This document shows, piece after piece, positions 8,949 to 16,638 of a DNA stretch of 64,000 nucleotides. This DNA comes from Acidobacteriota bacterium (GTDB taxonomy: Bacteria > Acidobacteriota > Terriglobia > Versatilivoradales > Versatilivoraceae), in the NCBI GenBank assembly GCA_022826755.1, contig JAJDUG010000030.1, forward strand, positions 1-64,000. Reading direction: 5' to 3'. Position 1 is the stretch's first letter. Every line of letters begins with the position of its first letter. The notes below the pieces were generated by a model that saw only the letters and a list, made by a program, of their open reading frames with translations, was not told where the DNA came from and searched no databases. The position numbers were made by a program, and so were the translations under genes.

Positions 8949-9320
8949 CTCGCCAAAACGCTCCTGGTTTTGCGTTTTCAAAGTGTCTCCATTTGTGCCG
9001 CAACGGCTGCCGGCCATAAGGATAGAAACATCCATAGACAGGATCAACAGGAAGAGAGATTGTTGCACAAGCGAGCCCCACCCCCGACGACGGGACGGAT
9101 CATTCGAGATTGAAACAGGGTTGTTTTACAACAAGTTGCCGGTTCCGGGAGCAGGCAAGCGCCCTGTGAGGTGGTTGCACTCTATTTGTTCAGATAAGCT
9201 TGTGATGTTTGAAGGCGGCTTTGGCGGCCGCCCCGAGTTTGCACTAAACTGGGTGCCGGCGACGTGTGGCGGCCCTCCGGGGCCGCTTCGGCACCGCCTC
9301 CGCCGGCCGGAGATTCAAGG
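8949..9320. other. Divergent intergenic region between the LarA-like operon and hyuB
   Basis: This 372-bp gap separates two divergently transcribed operons and should contain both promoters, but no convincing -35/-10 pair was found on either strand. It holds copy 2 of the 32-bp repeat at 9089-9120, a boilerplate CAGGATCAACAGG motif near 9041, and a GGGAGCAGGCAAGCGCC segment near 9147 that resembles one near 11150. Confidence 0.6.
9089..9120 (+). repeat. 32-bp dispersed repeat, copy 2
   Basis: This segment matches 906-937 at about 29 of 32 positions in the same orientation. It lies in the gap upstream of hyuB. It is the only sequence shared between this regulatory gap and the repeat field at the left edge. 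Confidence 0.6.
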
Positions 9321-11039
9321 ATGTCCTCTCAGTTGGACTCGATTCAATTCGAAGTGATCCGAAGCGCGCTGGTGGAAGCCACCGAAGAGATGGCCGTCTC
9401 GCTCAGGCGCAGCGCCTATTCCACCAACATCAAGACCCGGGCCGACTTCTCCTGCGCCTACTTCGACCGGGAGCTGAGACCCATTGCCCAGGCCTTCGGT
9501 CAGGCGGTCCACCTGGGATCGCTGGTGGAGCTGGTGCCCCGGGCCGTCCGGGCATACGGTTTGGAGAAGCTGGGAGAGGGAGACGCCATCCTGACCAACG
9601 ACCCCTACTCCGGCGGGGTCCATCTGAACGACGTCACGCTCATTTCCCCGGTCCACGTCCGGGGAGAGTGCTTCGGCTATGTCGCCAACTTGGCCCATCA
9701 CGTGGACGTGGGCGGCGGGGCCCCGGCCAGCATCGGGGCTTTCCGGGAAGTCTTCCAGGAAGGGATCATCATTCCTCCCGTCAGGCTGGTGCGGGGAGGG
9801 GAAGTCGTCGAGGACCTTTTTGCGCTGGTGATGGCCCAGATTCGGTCCAGCTACGAGACGGCCGGAGACTTCCGGGCTCAGATGGCGGCCAACGTCACCG
9901 GGGTGCGCCGCTTGAAAGACCTGTTGACCCGCTGGGGAGCGGAAACGGTGCGGACCTGCCAGGAGGAGCTGCTGGACTACACCGAGCGCCGGGCGCGCGG
10001 GGAACTGGCCCGCCTGCCCCGCGGGGAGTTCGCCGCCGAGGGTGTCGTGGACAACGACGGCTTCACCGACCGGCCGGTGCGCCTGGCGGCCAGGGTGGTG
10101 ATCGACGAGAGGGGAGTCCTGTTCGATCTGAGTGGCTCCGACCCGCAAAGGCCGGCTCCGGTGAACTCCACCTATGCCATGACCTATTCGGCTTGCGCCT
10201 ACGTCCTCAAGTGCCTGATCGATCCGGACGTGCCGGTCAACCACGGCTTTTACCGCCTGGTGAGCCTGGCGGCGCCCGCCGGCACGGTGGTCCACGCCCG
10301 GCCTCCGGCGCCGGTGGTGGGTGGCTGGGAGACCCAGACTCGGCTGACCGACGTGATGCTCAAGGCCCTGGCGCCGGCTCTGCCCGAGCGTGTCCCGGCC
10401 GGCACCAAGGCCATGCAGTGCCAGGTGGGGTTCGGCGGCACCGACCCCAGGACGGGCGAGCTCTACGCGTTCTACGAGGCCATTGCCGGCGGCTACGGCG
10501 GACGGGCCTCCCGGGACGGTCCCGACGCCGTGCAGGCCCACGGCCAGAACACCGAGAACGCTCCGGTGGAAGAGATCGAGATCAATTACCCGGTCCGGAT
10601 CGGCCGCTACGAGCTGGTGGAGGAATCCGAGGGGGCCGGCAGGCAGCGGGGCGGCCTGGGGCTGCGCCGCGATTACTGCTTCCCGGATCACGCCGTCTCC
10701 TTTACCATCCTGGCGGACCGGGACCGCTGGGGCCCCTGGGGACTGTTCGGGGGGTTGCCCGGCCGCAAGGCCAGCTATGTTCTGAATCCGCAGGGCGCGG
10801 CTGCGCGGCTGGGCTCCAAGCTGACGCTACAGCTCCGGCCGGGGGACGTGGTCAGCTACCGCACCTGCGGCGGAGGCGGCTACGGGGATCCGCATCAACG
10901 GGATCCTGAGGCCGTGGCCGCCGACGTGCGGGAGGGCAAGGTCGGCCCGGAGCGCGCCCGGCGGATCTACCGGGTGGCCATCGACCCGGTCACGCTCCGC
11001 CTGGACGAAGAGCGTACCCGGGAGCTTCGCCGGGGGTGA
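9321..11039 (+). CDS. hyuB: Hydantoinase B / 5-oxoprolinase, HyuB family
   Basis: The 572-residue protein is the B subunit partner of HyuA. Such pairs perform ATP-dependent opening of hydantoin, N-methylhydantoin or 5-oxoproline rings. Family blocks are DSIQFEVIRSALVEATEEM at the start, NDPYSGGVHLNDVT, the histidine-rich NLAHHVDVGGGAPAS, and the C-terminal glycine run CGGGGYGDPHQRDPEAV. The ATG at 9321 fits the family N-terminus. An upstream in-frame extension to 9264 is less likely. hyuA lies 353 bp downstream, beyond a repeat-filled gap, instead of directly abutting as in many hyuAB operons. The substrate within the family cannot be assigned from sequence. Confidence 0.9.
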   Translation: MSSQLDSIQFEVIRSALVEATEEMAVSLRRSAYSTNIKTRADFSCAYFDRELRPIAQAFGQAVHLGSLVELVPRAVRAYGLEKLGEGDAILTNDPYSGGVHLNDVTLISPVHVRGECFGYVANLAHHVDVGGGAPASIGAFREVFQEGIIIPPVRLVRGGEVVEDLFALVMAQIRSSYETAGDFRAQMAANVTGVRRLKDLLTRWGAETVRTCQEELLDYTERRARGELARLPRGEFAAEGVVDNDGFTDRPVRLAARVVIDERGVLFDLSGSDPQRPAPVNSTYAMTYSACAYVLKCLIDPDVPVNHGFYRLVSLAAPAGTVVHARPPAPVVGGWETQTRLTDVMLKALAPALPERVPAGTKAMQCQVGFGGTDPRTGELYAFYEAIAGGYGGRASRDGPDAVQAHGQNTENAPVEEIEINYPVRIGRYELVEESEGAGRQRGGLGLRRDYCFPDHAVSFTILADRDRWGPWGLFGGLPGRKASYVLNPQGAAARLGSKLTLQLRPGDVVSYRTCGGGGYGDPHQRDPEAVAADVREGKVGPERARRIYRVAIDPVTLRLDEERTRELRRG

Positions 11040-11040
11040 C

Positions 11041-11317
11041 GAGTGGGGAGTGGGGAGTGAAGAGTGAAGAGTGGAGAGTGAAGAGTGAAGAGTGAAGAGT
11101 GGGGAGTGGGGAGTGGAGAGTGGAGAATGATCAGTGGAGGATGCTGGGAGCAGGCAAACGCCTGATGAGCCAGTTGCCCTTTCTCAAGGACTGCGCCGGG
11201 ATCAACAAGACATTAACTGATCGGTTCCAGTCATACTTGACGGATTGCGCCGAGACCGACAAGATGCTCTGCGGGTCGATCGAATAGCTCTTCACTCTCC
11301 ACTATTCACTCTTCACC
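11041..11317. repeat. GAGTGAAGAG inverted-arm repeat between hyuB and hyuA
   Basis: 11041-11127 is a low-complexity run of GAGTGAAGAGTG and GAGTGGAGAGTG units. 11288-11317 carries the complementary CTCTTCACTCTCCAC sequence. The two arms bracket about 160 bp of unremarkable sequence. Transcribed, they could pair into a long imperfect hairpin. The same arm family occurs at 16314-16349 and 16434-16463. Nothing else is seen in the 353-bp gap, except the AAGGAAGGGGG ribosome binding site before hyuA. Confidence 0.75.
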
Positions 11318-11392
11318 TGGGCGCGCCGCCGTCCCTTACGACCAGGCGGCTCACAAGGGGCGACACGGCGGTCGTATAAGGAAGGGGGTCCA

Positions 11393-13495
11393 GTGGCCTA
11401 CCGGCTGGGAATCGACATCGGCGGCACCTTTACCGACGCCACCCTCATCAACGAAGCCACCGGTGAAATTCGGATCGACAAGGTCCCCTCCACGCCCAGG
11501 GACCATTCGCAGGCGCTGCTGGAGGCCGCTCACCGAATTCTGACCGAAAACGGCGTCGAGCCGGCACAGGTGACCTACCTGGTGCACGGCACCACCGTGG
11601 CCACCAACGCCATCATCGAGGGAACCATCGCCCGCACCGGTTTCGTCACCACCGAGGGTTTTCGAGACCTGTTGGAGATCGCGCGCCAGATCCGCCCCAG
11701 CCTCTACGACCTCCAGTTCGAAAAACCCAGGCCTCTGGTGCCCCGATACCTCTGTTTCGGGGTTCCCGAGCGCCTGGATGACCGCGGAAAGGTGGTGACT
11801 CCCCTGGACGAAGGGGCCGTGGCCCGGGTGGCCCGGCGCCTGGCCGAGGAGGAGGTGGAATCGATTGCCGTCTGCCTGCTGCACGCCTACGCCAATCCGG
11901 AGCACGAGCAGCGCGTGGGCAAAATCATGCGGGAGGCCCTGCCGCAGGTTCCCCTCAGCCTTTCCAGCGAGGTGGCTCCGGAGTTCCGGGAATACTTCCG
12001 GGCCAGCACCACCGTCATCAATGCCGCCATCCAGCCGGTGGTGGCCCGCTACCTGCAGCGCATCGAGAGTCAACTGAGAAAGGAAGGGCTGGAGGCCGAG
12101 CTTCTCCTGATGCAGAGCAGCGGCGGGGTCTTCACCTTCGCCGAGGGACGCCGCCGGCCCGTGTTCATGGTGGAGTCCGGGCCTGCCGCCGGAGTCATTT
12201 CGGCGGCCTACCTGGGGAAGGAGTTGAACTTTCCCGACCTCATCTCCTTCGACATGGGGGGCACCACCGCCAAGGTCGGCCTCATCCAGGACGGGACCCC
12301 CAAGATCACCAAGGACTACGAGGTGGGCGCCTCGGCCCAGGCCGGCACCGGCGCCCAGCGAGGGTCCGGCTATCCCATTCGCACCCCGGTGATCGACCTG
12401 GTGGAGATCGGGGCCGGCGGCGGGTCCATCGCCTGGGTGGACTCGGGTGGGATCCTTCGGGTGGGGCCCCGCAGCGCCGGAGCCGAGCCGGGACCGGTCT
12501 GTTACCGGCAGGGAGGCAGCGAGCCTACGGTGACCGATGCCAACCTGGTTCTGGGCCGCCTGCAGCCCGACCACTTCCTGGGGGGGCGGCTCACCCTGGA
12601 CGTGGAGGCGGCTCGACGGGCGATCAAGGAAAAGTGCGCCGATATCCTGGGAATGGAAGTCGTGGAGGCTGCCCACGGCATGGTGGAGATCGCCAATGCG
12701 GCCATGGTGAACGCCTTGCGGCTGGTCTCGGTACAGCGGGGGTACGACCCCAGGCGGTTCGCTCTGGTGGCCTTCGGCGGGGCCGGACCCGTGCACGCCA
12801 ACCGCCTGGCCGCCGAGATGGAAATGCCCACCACCATCATCCCCCCCAGTCCGGGGACCACCTCGGCGCTGGGACTGCTGGTCACCGACCTCAAGCACGA
12901 GTATACGACCACTCTGATCGAGCGCCTGGACCGGCTCGACCTTGCCGCGGTGGAGGCGACCTACCGCGGGCTGGAGACGCAGGGAAGAGAGACGCTCGCC
13001 AGGGAAGGGGTGCCGGAGCCGGACATCGGATGTGTCTGGCAGGCCGAGCTGCGCTACGTGGGACAGAGCTATGAATTGAATATTCCATGGGCGGAGAACC
13101 GCATCGATTCCGCCACGGTCCGGCAGGCGGCCGAGCGGTTCCACCTCGAGCACGACCGGGCCAATGGATTCAGTGCGCCGGAAGAGCCGGTCGAGCTGGT
13201 CAACCTCCGCCTGGTGGCCGTCGGTCGCATCCGTAAGCCCGCGCTGCGGCAACGGAAGGCTGTCGGGCGAGACTTGTCCTCGGCGCTGGCGGCCACTGCT
13301 TCGGTCTATTTCGAAGAGAGCGGCGGCTACGTGTGCTGTCCCCTCTATGACCGCTACCGATTGGAGCCCGGCCACCGGATGGAGGGGCCGGCCGTAGTGG
13401 TGGAGCTGGACTCCACCACGGTCATCCATCCGGGGTGCCTGGCAGAGGTGGACCGCCACGAGAACCTGATTCTGCGAAACCGTGCGTCCCGCTGA
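11393..13495 (+). CDS. hyuA: Hydantoinase A / 5-oxoprolinase, HyuA family
   Basis: The 700-residue protein is the ATP-binding subunit that pairs with HyuB. The N-terminus has the actin-like phosphate loop GIDIGGTFTDA at about 5-15, followed by HGTTVATNAIIEG. The middle has SFDMGGTTAKVGLI, and GAGGGSIAWVD and SAGAEPGPVCYRQGG are typical HyuA blocks. The start is GTG, with the purine-rich AAGGAAGGGGG a few bases upstream. The length matches bacterial HyuA. Its TGA overlaps the ATG of the next gene (TGATG), so hyuA, the CocE-type hydrolase and the dehydratase-like gene form a coupled operon, with hyuB presumably upstream in the same unit. Confidence 0.92.
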   Translation: MAYRLGIDIGGTFTDATLINEATGEIRIDKVPSTPRDHSQALLEAAHRILTENGVEPAQVTYLVHGTTVATNAIIEGTIARTGFVTTEGFRDLLEIARQIRPSLYDLQFEKPRPLVPRYLCFGVPERLDDRGKVVTPLDEGAVARVARRLAEEEVESIAVCLLHAYANPEHEQRVGKIMREALPQVPLSLSSEVAPEFREYFRASTTVINAAIQPVVARYLQRIESQLRKEGLEAELLLMQSSGGVFTFAEGRRRPVFMVESGPAAGVISAAYLGKELNFPDLISFDMGGTTAKVGLIQDGTPKITKDYEVGASAQAGTGAQRGSGYPIRTPVIDLVEIGAGGGSIAWVDSGGILRVGPRSAGAEPGPVCYRQGGSEPTVTDANLVLGRLQPDHFLGGRLTLDVEAARRAIKEKCADILGMEVVEAAHGMVEIANAAMVNALRLVSVQRGYDPRRFALVAFGGAGPVHANRLAAEMEMPTTIIPPSPGTTSALGLLVTDLKHEYTTTLIERLDRLDLAAVEATYRGLETQGRETLAREGVPEPDIGCVWQAELRYVGQSYELNIPWAENRIDSATVRQAAERFHLEHDRANGFSAPEEPVELVNLRLVAVGRIRKPALRQRKAVGRDLSSALAATASVYFEESGGYVCCPLYDRYRLEPGHRMEGPAVVVELDSTTVIHPGCLAEVDRHENLILRNRASR

Positions 13496-15414
13496 TGGAA
13501 CCCCCCGATCCATTCCAGGTGGCCATATTCAAGGATCTGATGATCCCCATGCGGGACGGGGTGCGCCTGGCGGCCGACATCTACCGGCCGGCACGGGGCG
13601 GGGAAGTGCTGCCGGGACCCTTTCCGGCCCTGCTGGTGCGCACCTCCTACGACAAGCAGGCGGAATGGCTCATTGACGAGGTGGCCCACCACTTCACTCC
13701 CGGAGGGTTCGTGCTGGTGCTGCAGGACCTGCGCGGCCGGCACCGCTCCGAGGGAACGGGCCAGTATTTCCACACCGTCAACGAGACGGCCGGGTCCGAC
13801 GGTTACGACACCGTGGAGTGGATCGCGGCCCAGCCCTGGTCCAACGGCCGGGTGGGCGCCATGGGGAGCTCCCATCTGGGCCTGGTCCAGACCCACATGG
13901 CCCTCTACCGGCCGCCCCACCTGCGGGCCATCTGGCCCGATGTCATCCCCACCAACAGCTATGCCCACCAGGTGCGCTGGGGCGGGGCCATGCAGCTCCA
14001 CATGTTCGGCGCCCTCTTCCTGCATGCCTACGACGCCCAGGAGATTCGGGACGACCCGGCGGCCCGCCGTCGGGTGCTGCTGGGCATGGAGCAGATGGGC
14101 CACTGGGTCCGGCAGACGCCCTTCCAGCCGGGCGGCACTCCTCTGGCAGCGGTCCCCAACCTGGAGAAGACCCTGTTGGACTACTATCGCCGGGGGGCTT
14201 ACGACGAGTTCTGGCGGCTCGAGAGCAATGATTTCGAGCAGCACTTCCAGCGCCACGCCGACATCCCGGGCACCTACAGCGGCGGCTGGTACGATCCCTT
14301 CGCCATCGCCGTCACCCGCTACTACGCCGCCATGGCCCGGCAGAACCGGACGCCTCAACGTCTGGTCATGGGGCCCTGGACCCACGGGGGCATGCGGGCG
14401 GGACATTCCTTTGCGGGAGACGTGGACTTCGGCTCCGAGGCGGCCTGGGGGCGCGACCGCTACAACCGGGAACGGCTCGCCTGGTTCGAGGGCTGGCTGA
14501 AGGACCCACCCGGGGCTCCGGATCCCAATCCGCCGGTGCGTCTCTTCCGCATGGGCGGAGGCAGCGGCCGAAGGAACGCGGCCGGAAGGCTGAGCCATGG
14601 CGGGGAATGGCGCAGTGAAAACGAGTGGCCGCCGGCCCGCACGCGCTACCGTCCCTGGTACCTGCACGGCGGCGGAGGGTTGAGTCCCTCCCCACCGCCT
14701 CCCGGCGCGCCTCCCGCCCGCTTCGACTTCGACCCTTCCCACCCCGTGCCCACCATTGCCGGAGCCATGACCAGCATCTTCGAGCTGGCTCCCCTGGGCG
14801 AACTGGCGCAGTCCCCCTGGTCCGGGTTCATCCCCGCGCGGGCCCGGATGCGCAGCCTGGTGACCGAAGGGGCGGCCGACCAGAAAGAGCATCCGGGCCT
14901 GTTCGCCTGCCGGCCCCCGTTCCCTCGCCTGTCGCAGCGGGCCGACGTGCTGGTCTTTCAGACGCCTCCCCTGGAAGAGGAGGTGGAGTTGACCGGCCAC
15001 ATCACCGCCAGGCTGTGGATTTCCTCCTCGGCCCCGGATACGGACTTCACCGTCAAGCTCCTGGACGTCTACCCTCCCAACCCGGACTACCCGGAGGGCT
15101 ACGACCTGAACCTGGTGGACGGAATCCTCCGGGTTCGTTACCGCAACGGATTCGAGACGGAGGAATGGATGCGGCCCGGCGAGGTCCATGCCATCGAGAT
15201 CGACCTGCCGCCGACCAGCAACTGCTTCAGGGCCGGCCACCGGATTCGGGTGGACGTCTCCAGCAGCAACTTCCCTCGCTTCGACGTCAACCCCAACACC
15301 GGCGAGCCCATGGGAAGGCACACCCGCACCCAGGCGGCCCGCAACACGGTCTACCTGGACGCCGGCCGGCCCTCCCACCTCGTCCTGCCCATCATTCCGA
15401 GGAGACATCCCTGA
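13495..15414 (+). CDS. CocE/NonD-family alpha/beta hydrolase (X-Pro dipeptidyl-peptidase-like)
   Basis: The 639-residue protein combines the S15-type alpha/beta hydrolase domain with the C-terminal X-Pro dipeptidyl-peptidase jelly-roll. Evidence includes MRDGVRLAADIYRP at the start, DLRGRHRSEGTG, and the nucleophile elbow MGSSHLG with the likely serine at residue 126. GPWTHGGMR supplies the His block, and the last third has VDVSSSNFPRFDVNPNTG. Family members hydrolyse esters or release N-terminal dipeptides. No signal peptide is seen. The start overlaps the hyuA stop (TGATG), and the stop overlaps the next start in the same way, which ties it to the hydantoinase operon. The exact substrate is unknown. 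Confidence 0.88.
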   Translation: MEPPDPFQVAIFKDLMIPMRDGVRLAADIYRPARGGEVLPGPFPALLVRTSYDKQAEWLIDEVAHHFTPGGFVLVLQDLRGRHRSEGTGQYFHTVNETAGSDGYDTVEWIAAQPWSNGRVGAMGSSHLGLVQTHMALYRPPHLRAIWPDVIPTNSYAHQVRWGGAMQLHMFGALFLHAYDAQEIRDDPAARRRVLLGMEQMGHWVRQTPFQPGGTPLAAVPNLEKTLLDYYRRGAYDEFWRLESNDFEQHFQRHADIPGTYSGGWYDPFAIAVTRYYAAMARQNRTPQRLVMGPWTHGGMRAGHSFAGDVDFGSEAAWGRDRYNRERLAWFEGWLKDPPGAPDPNPPVRLFRMGGGSGRRNAAGRLSHGGEWRSENEWPPARTRYRPWYLHGGGGLSPSPPPPGAPPARFDFDPSHPVPTIAGAMTSIFELAPLGELAQSPWSGFIPARARMRSLVTEGAADQKEHPGLFACRPPFPRLSQRADVLVFQTPPLEEEVELTGHITARLWISSSAPDTDFTVKLLDVYPPNPDYPEGYDLNLVDGILRVRYRNGFETEEWMRPGEVHAIEIDLPPTSNCFRAGHRIRVDVSSSNFPRFDVNPNTGEPMGRHTRTQAARNTVYLDAGRPSHLVLPIIPRRHP

Positions 15415-16343
15415 TGAATCCCTTGCACCACCGAACCCCGCTGTGGGAGTCCAGGCCCCTGAGCGCCCTGCTGGGCGCCCGGGTCTGGCTCAAGCTGGAT
15501 GCGCTTCAGCCCACCGGCTCCTTCAAGATCCGGGGTGTCGGCCACGCCTGCCAGTCGGCCCTGTCGAAAGGGGCCCGGGCCCTGGTGGCTTCATCCGGGG
15601 GCAACGCCGGCTACGCCGTGGCCTACGCCGGCCGCCGGCTCGGCCTGCCGGTCACGGTGGTGGTTCCCGAGACGACCTCCAGCCTCATGCTGGAACGGCT
15701 CCGCGGCGAAGGAGCCGCCGTCATCCGGCAGGGAGCCGCCTGGGACGACTCCCACGCGCTGGCGCTGGACCTGGCCCGCCGGCAGGAGGCTGCCTATATC
15801 CACCCCTTTGACGATCCCAAGATCTGGGAGGGCCACGCCAGCCTGGTGCGGGAAGTCCGGGAGGCCGGGGTGAAGCCGGACCTGGTGGTGCTGGCGGTCG
15901 GCGGCGGCGGGTTGCTGTGCGGCGTGCTGCAGGGAATGCACCGGGAAGGATGGAAGGAGGCGCCCGTCTGCGCGGTGGAGACCGAGGGGGCCGACTCCTT
16001 TTCCCGGTCGGTCCAGGCCGGGCGCCTGGTGACCCTGCCGGGCATCGCTTCGCTGGCCACCTCCCTGGGGGCTCGCCGGGTCGCCTCCCGGGCGCTGGCC
16101 TGGACAGAGTCCCATCGGGTCCTTCCCTGGGTGGTGTCCGACCGGGACGCCGTCGGGGCGGTGTTGCGTTTTGCCGACGACCACCGCATGCTGGTGGAGC
16201 CGGCCTGCGGCGCGGCTCTGGCTGCCGTCTACGACCGGGCGGAGCCGCTGGGGGGAGCCGAAACCGTCCTGGTGGTGGTGTGCGGCGGCGCCGGAGTCAC
16301 CCGGAAGCTCCTGGAAGAGTGGAGAGTGGAGAGTGGAGAGTGA
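15414..16343 (+). CDS. PLP-dependent serine/threonine dehydratase-like protein
   Basis: The 309-residue fold-type II PLP enzyme probably deaminates L-serine or L-threonine to a 2-oxo acid. The Schiff-base lysine is in PTGSFKIRG (Lys38), the substrate loop is SSGGNAG at 60-66, and the phosphate-binding glycine run is AVGGGGLLCG. The length and single-domain form resemble eukaryotic-type serine dehydratase, not the longer IlvA. The ATG overlaps the stop of the CocE gene (TGATG). The last residues (EEWRVESGE) are encoded by the beginning of a GAGTGGAGAGTG repeat run, so the natural C-terminus was probably altered by repeat insertion. Confidence 0.88.
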   Translation: MNPLHHRTPLWESRPLSALLGARVWLKLDALQPTGSFKIRGVGHACQSALSKGARALVASSGGNAGYAVAYAGRRLGLPVTVVVPETTSSLMLERLRGEGAAVIRQGAAWDDSHALALDLARRQEAAYIHPFDDPKIWEGHASLVREVREAGVKPDLVVLAVGGGGLLCGVLQGMHREGWKEAPVCAVETEGADSFSRSVQAGRLVTLPGIASLATSLGARRVASRALAWTESHRVLPWVVSDRDAVGAVLRFADDHRMLVEPACGAALAAVYDRAEPLGGAETVLVVVCGGAGVTRKLLEEWRVESGE

Positions 16344-16387
16344 AGAGTGAAACAGAGGGTGCTTCAGGCGGTGAAGAAACAAGAGTT

Positions 16388-16617
16388 GTTCCAGGCTAAG
16401 ATCAACAGGATGCTTAACGTTTCGAGCACAAGGCTCTTCGCTCTTCACTCTCCACTCTTCACTGTCGTTCCAGGCTAAGATCAACAGGATGCTTAACGTT
16501 TCGAGCACAAGGCTCTTCACTCTTCACTCTCCACTCTTCACTGTCGTTCCAGGCTAAGATCAACAGGATGCTTAACGTTTCGAGCACAAGGCTCTTCACT
16601 CTTCACTCTTCACTGTA
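16388..16617. repeat. 79-bp tandem repeat, three copies
   Basis: Copies begin at 16388, 16467 and 16546. The first two are 79 bp and the third is 72 bp, lacking seven bases of the CTCTCCA segment. Each starts GTTCCAGGCTAAGATCAACA and ends with a CTCTTCACTC-rich arm. That arm is complementary to the GAGTGGAGAGTG run at 16314-16349 at the end of the preceding gene, so the locus has the same inverted-arm layout as 11041-11317. A partial fourth start (GTTCCAGCCAAGG) at 16618 runs into the ribosome binding site of the next gene. There are no unique spacers, so it is not CRISPR. Confidence 0.9.
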
Positions 16618-16638
16618 GTTCCAGCCAAGGAGGGTTTC

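Noticed and set aside
11099-11287. 62-codon frame between hyuB and hyuA
   Set aside because: It starts inside the GAGTG repeat run, has no ribosome binding site and shows no protein-like features.
11351-13513. Open minus-strand frame of 720 codons opposite hyuA
   Set aside because: It lies wholly antisense to a gene with clear family motifs, has low-complexity Gly/His/Gln composition and is explained by high GC at third codon positions.
16388-16617. CRISPR array
   Set aside because: The 79-bp units are contiguous without unique spacers, and no cas genes are present.
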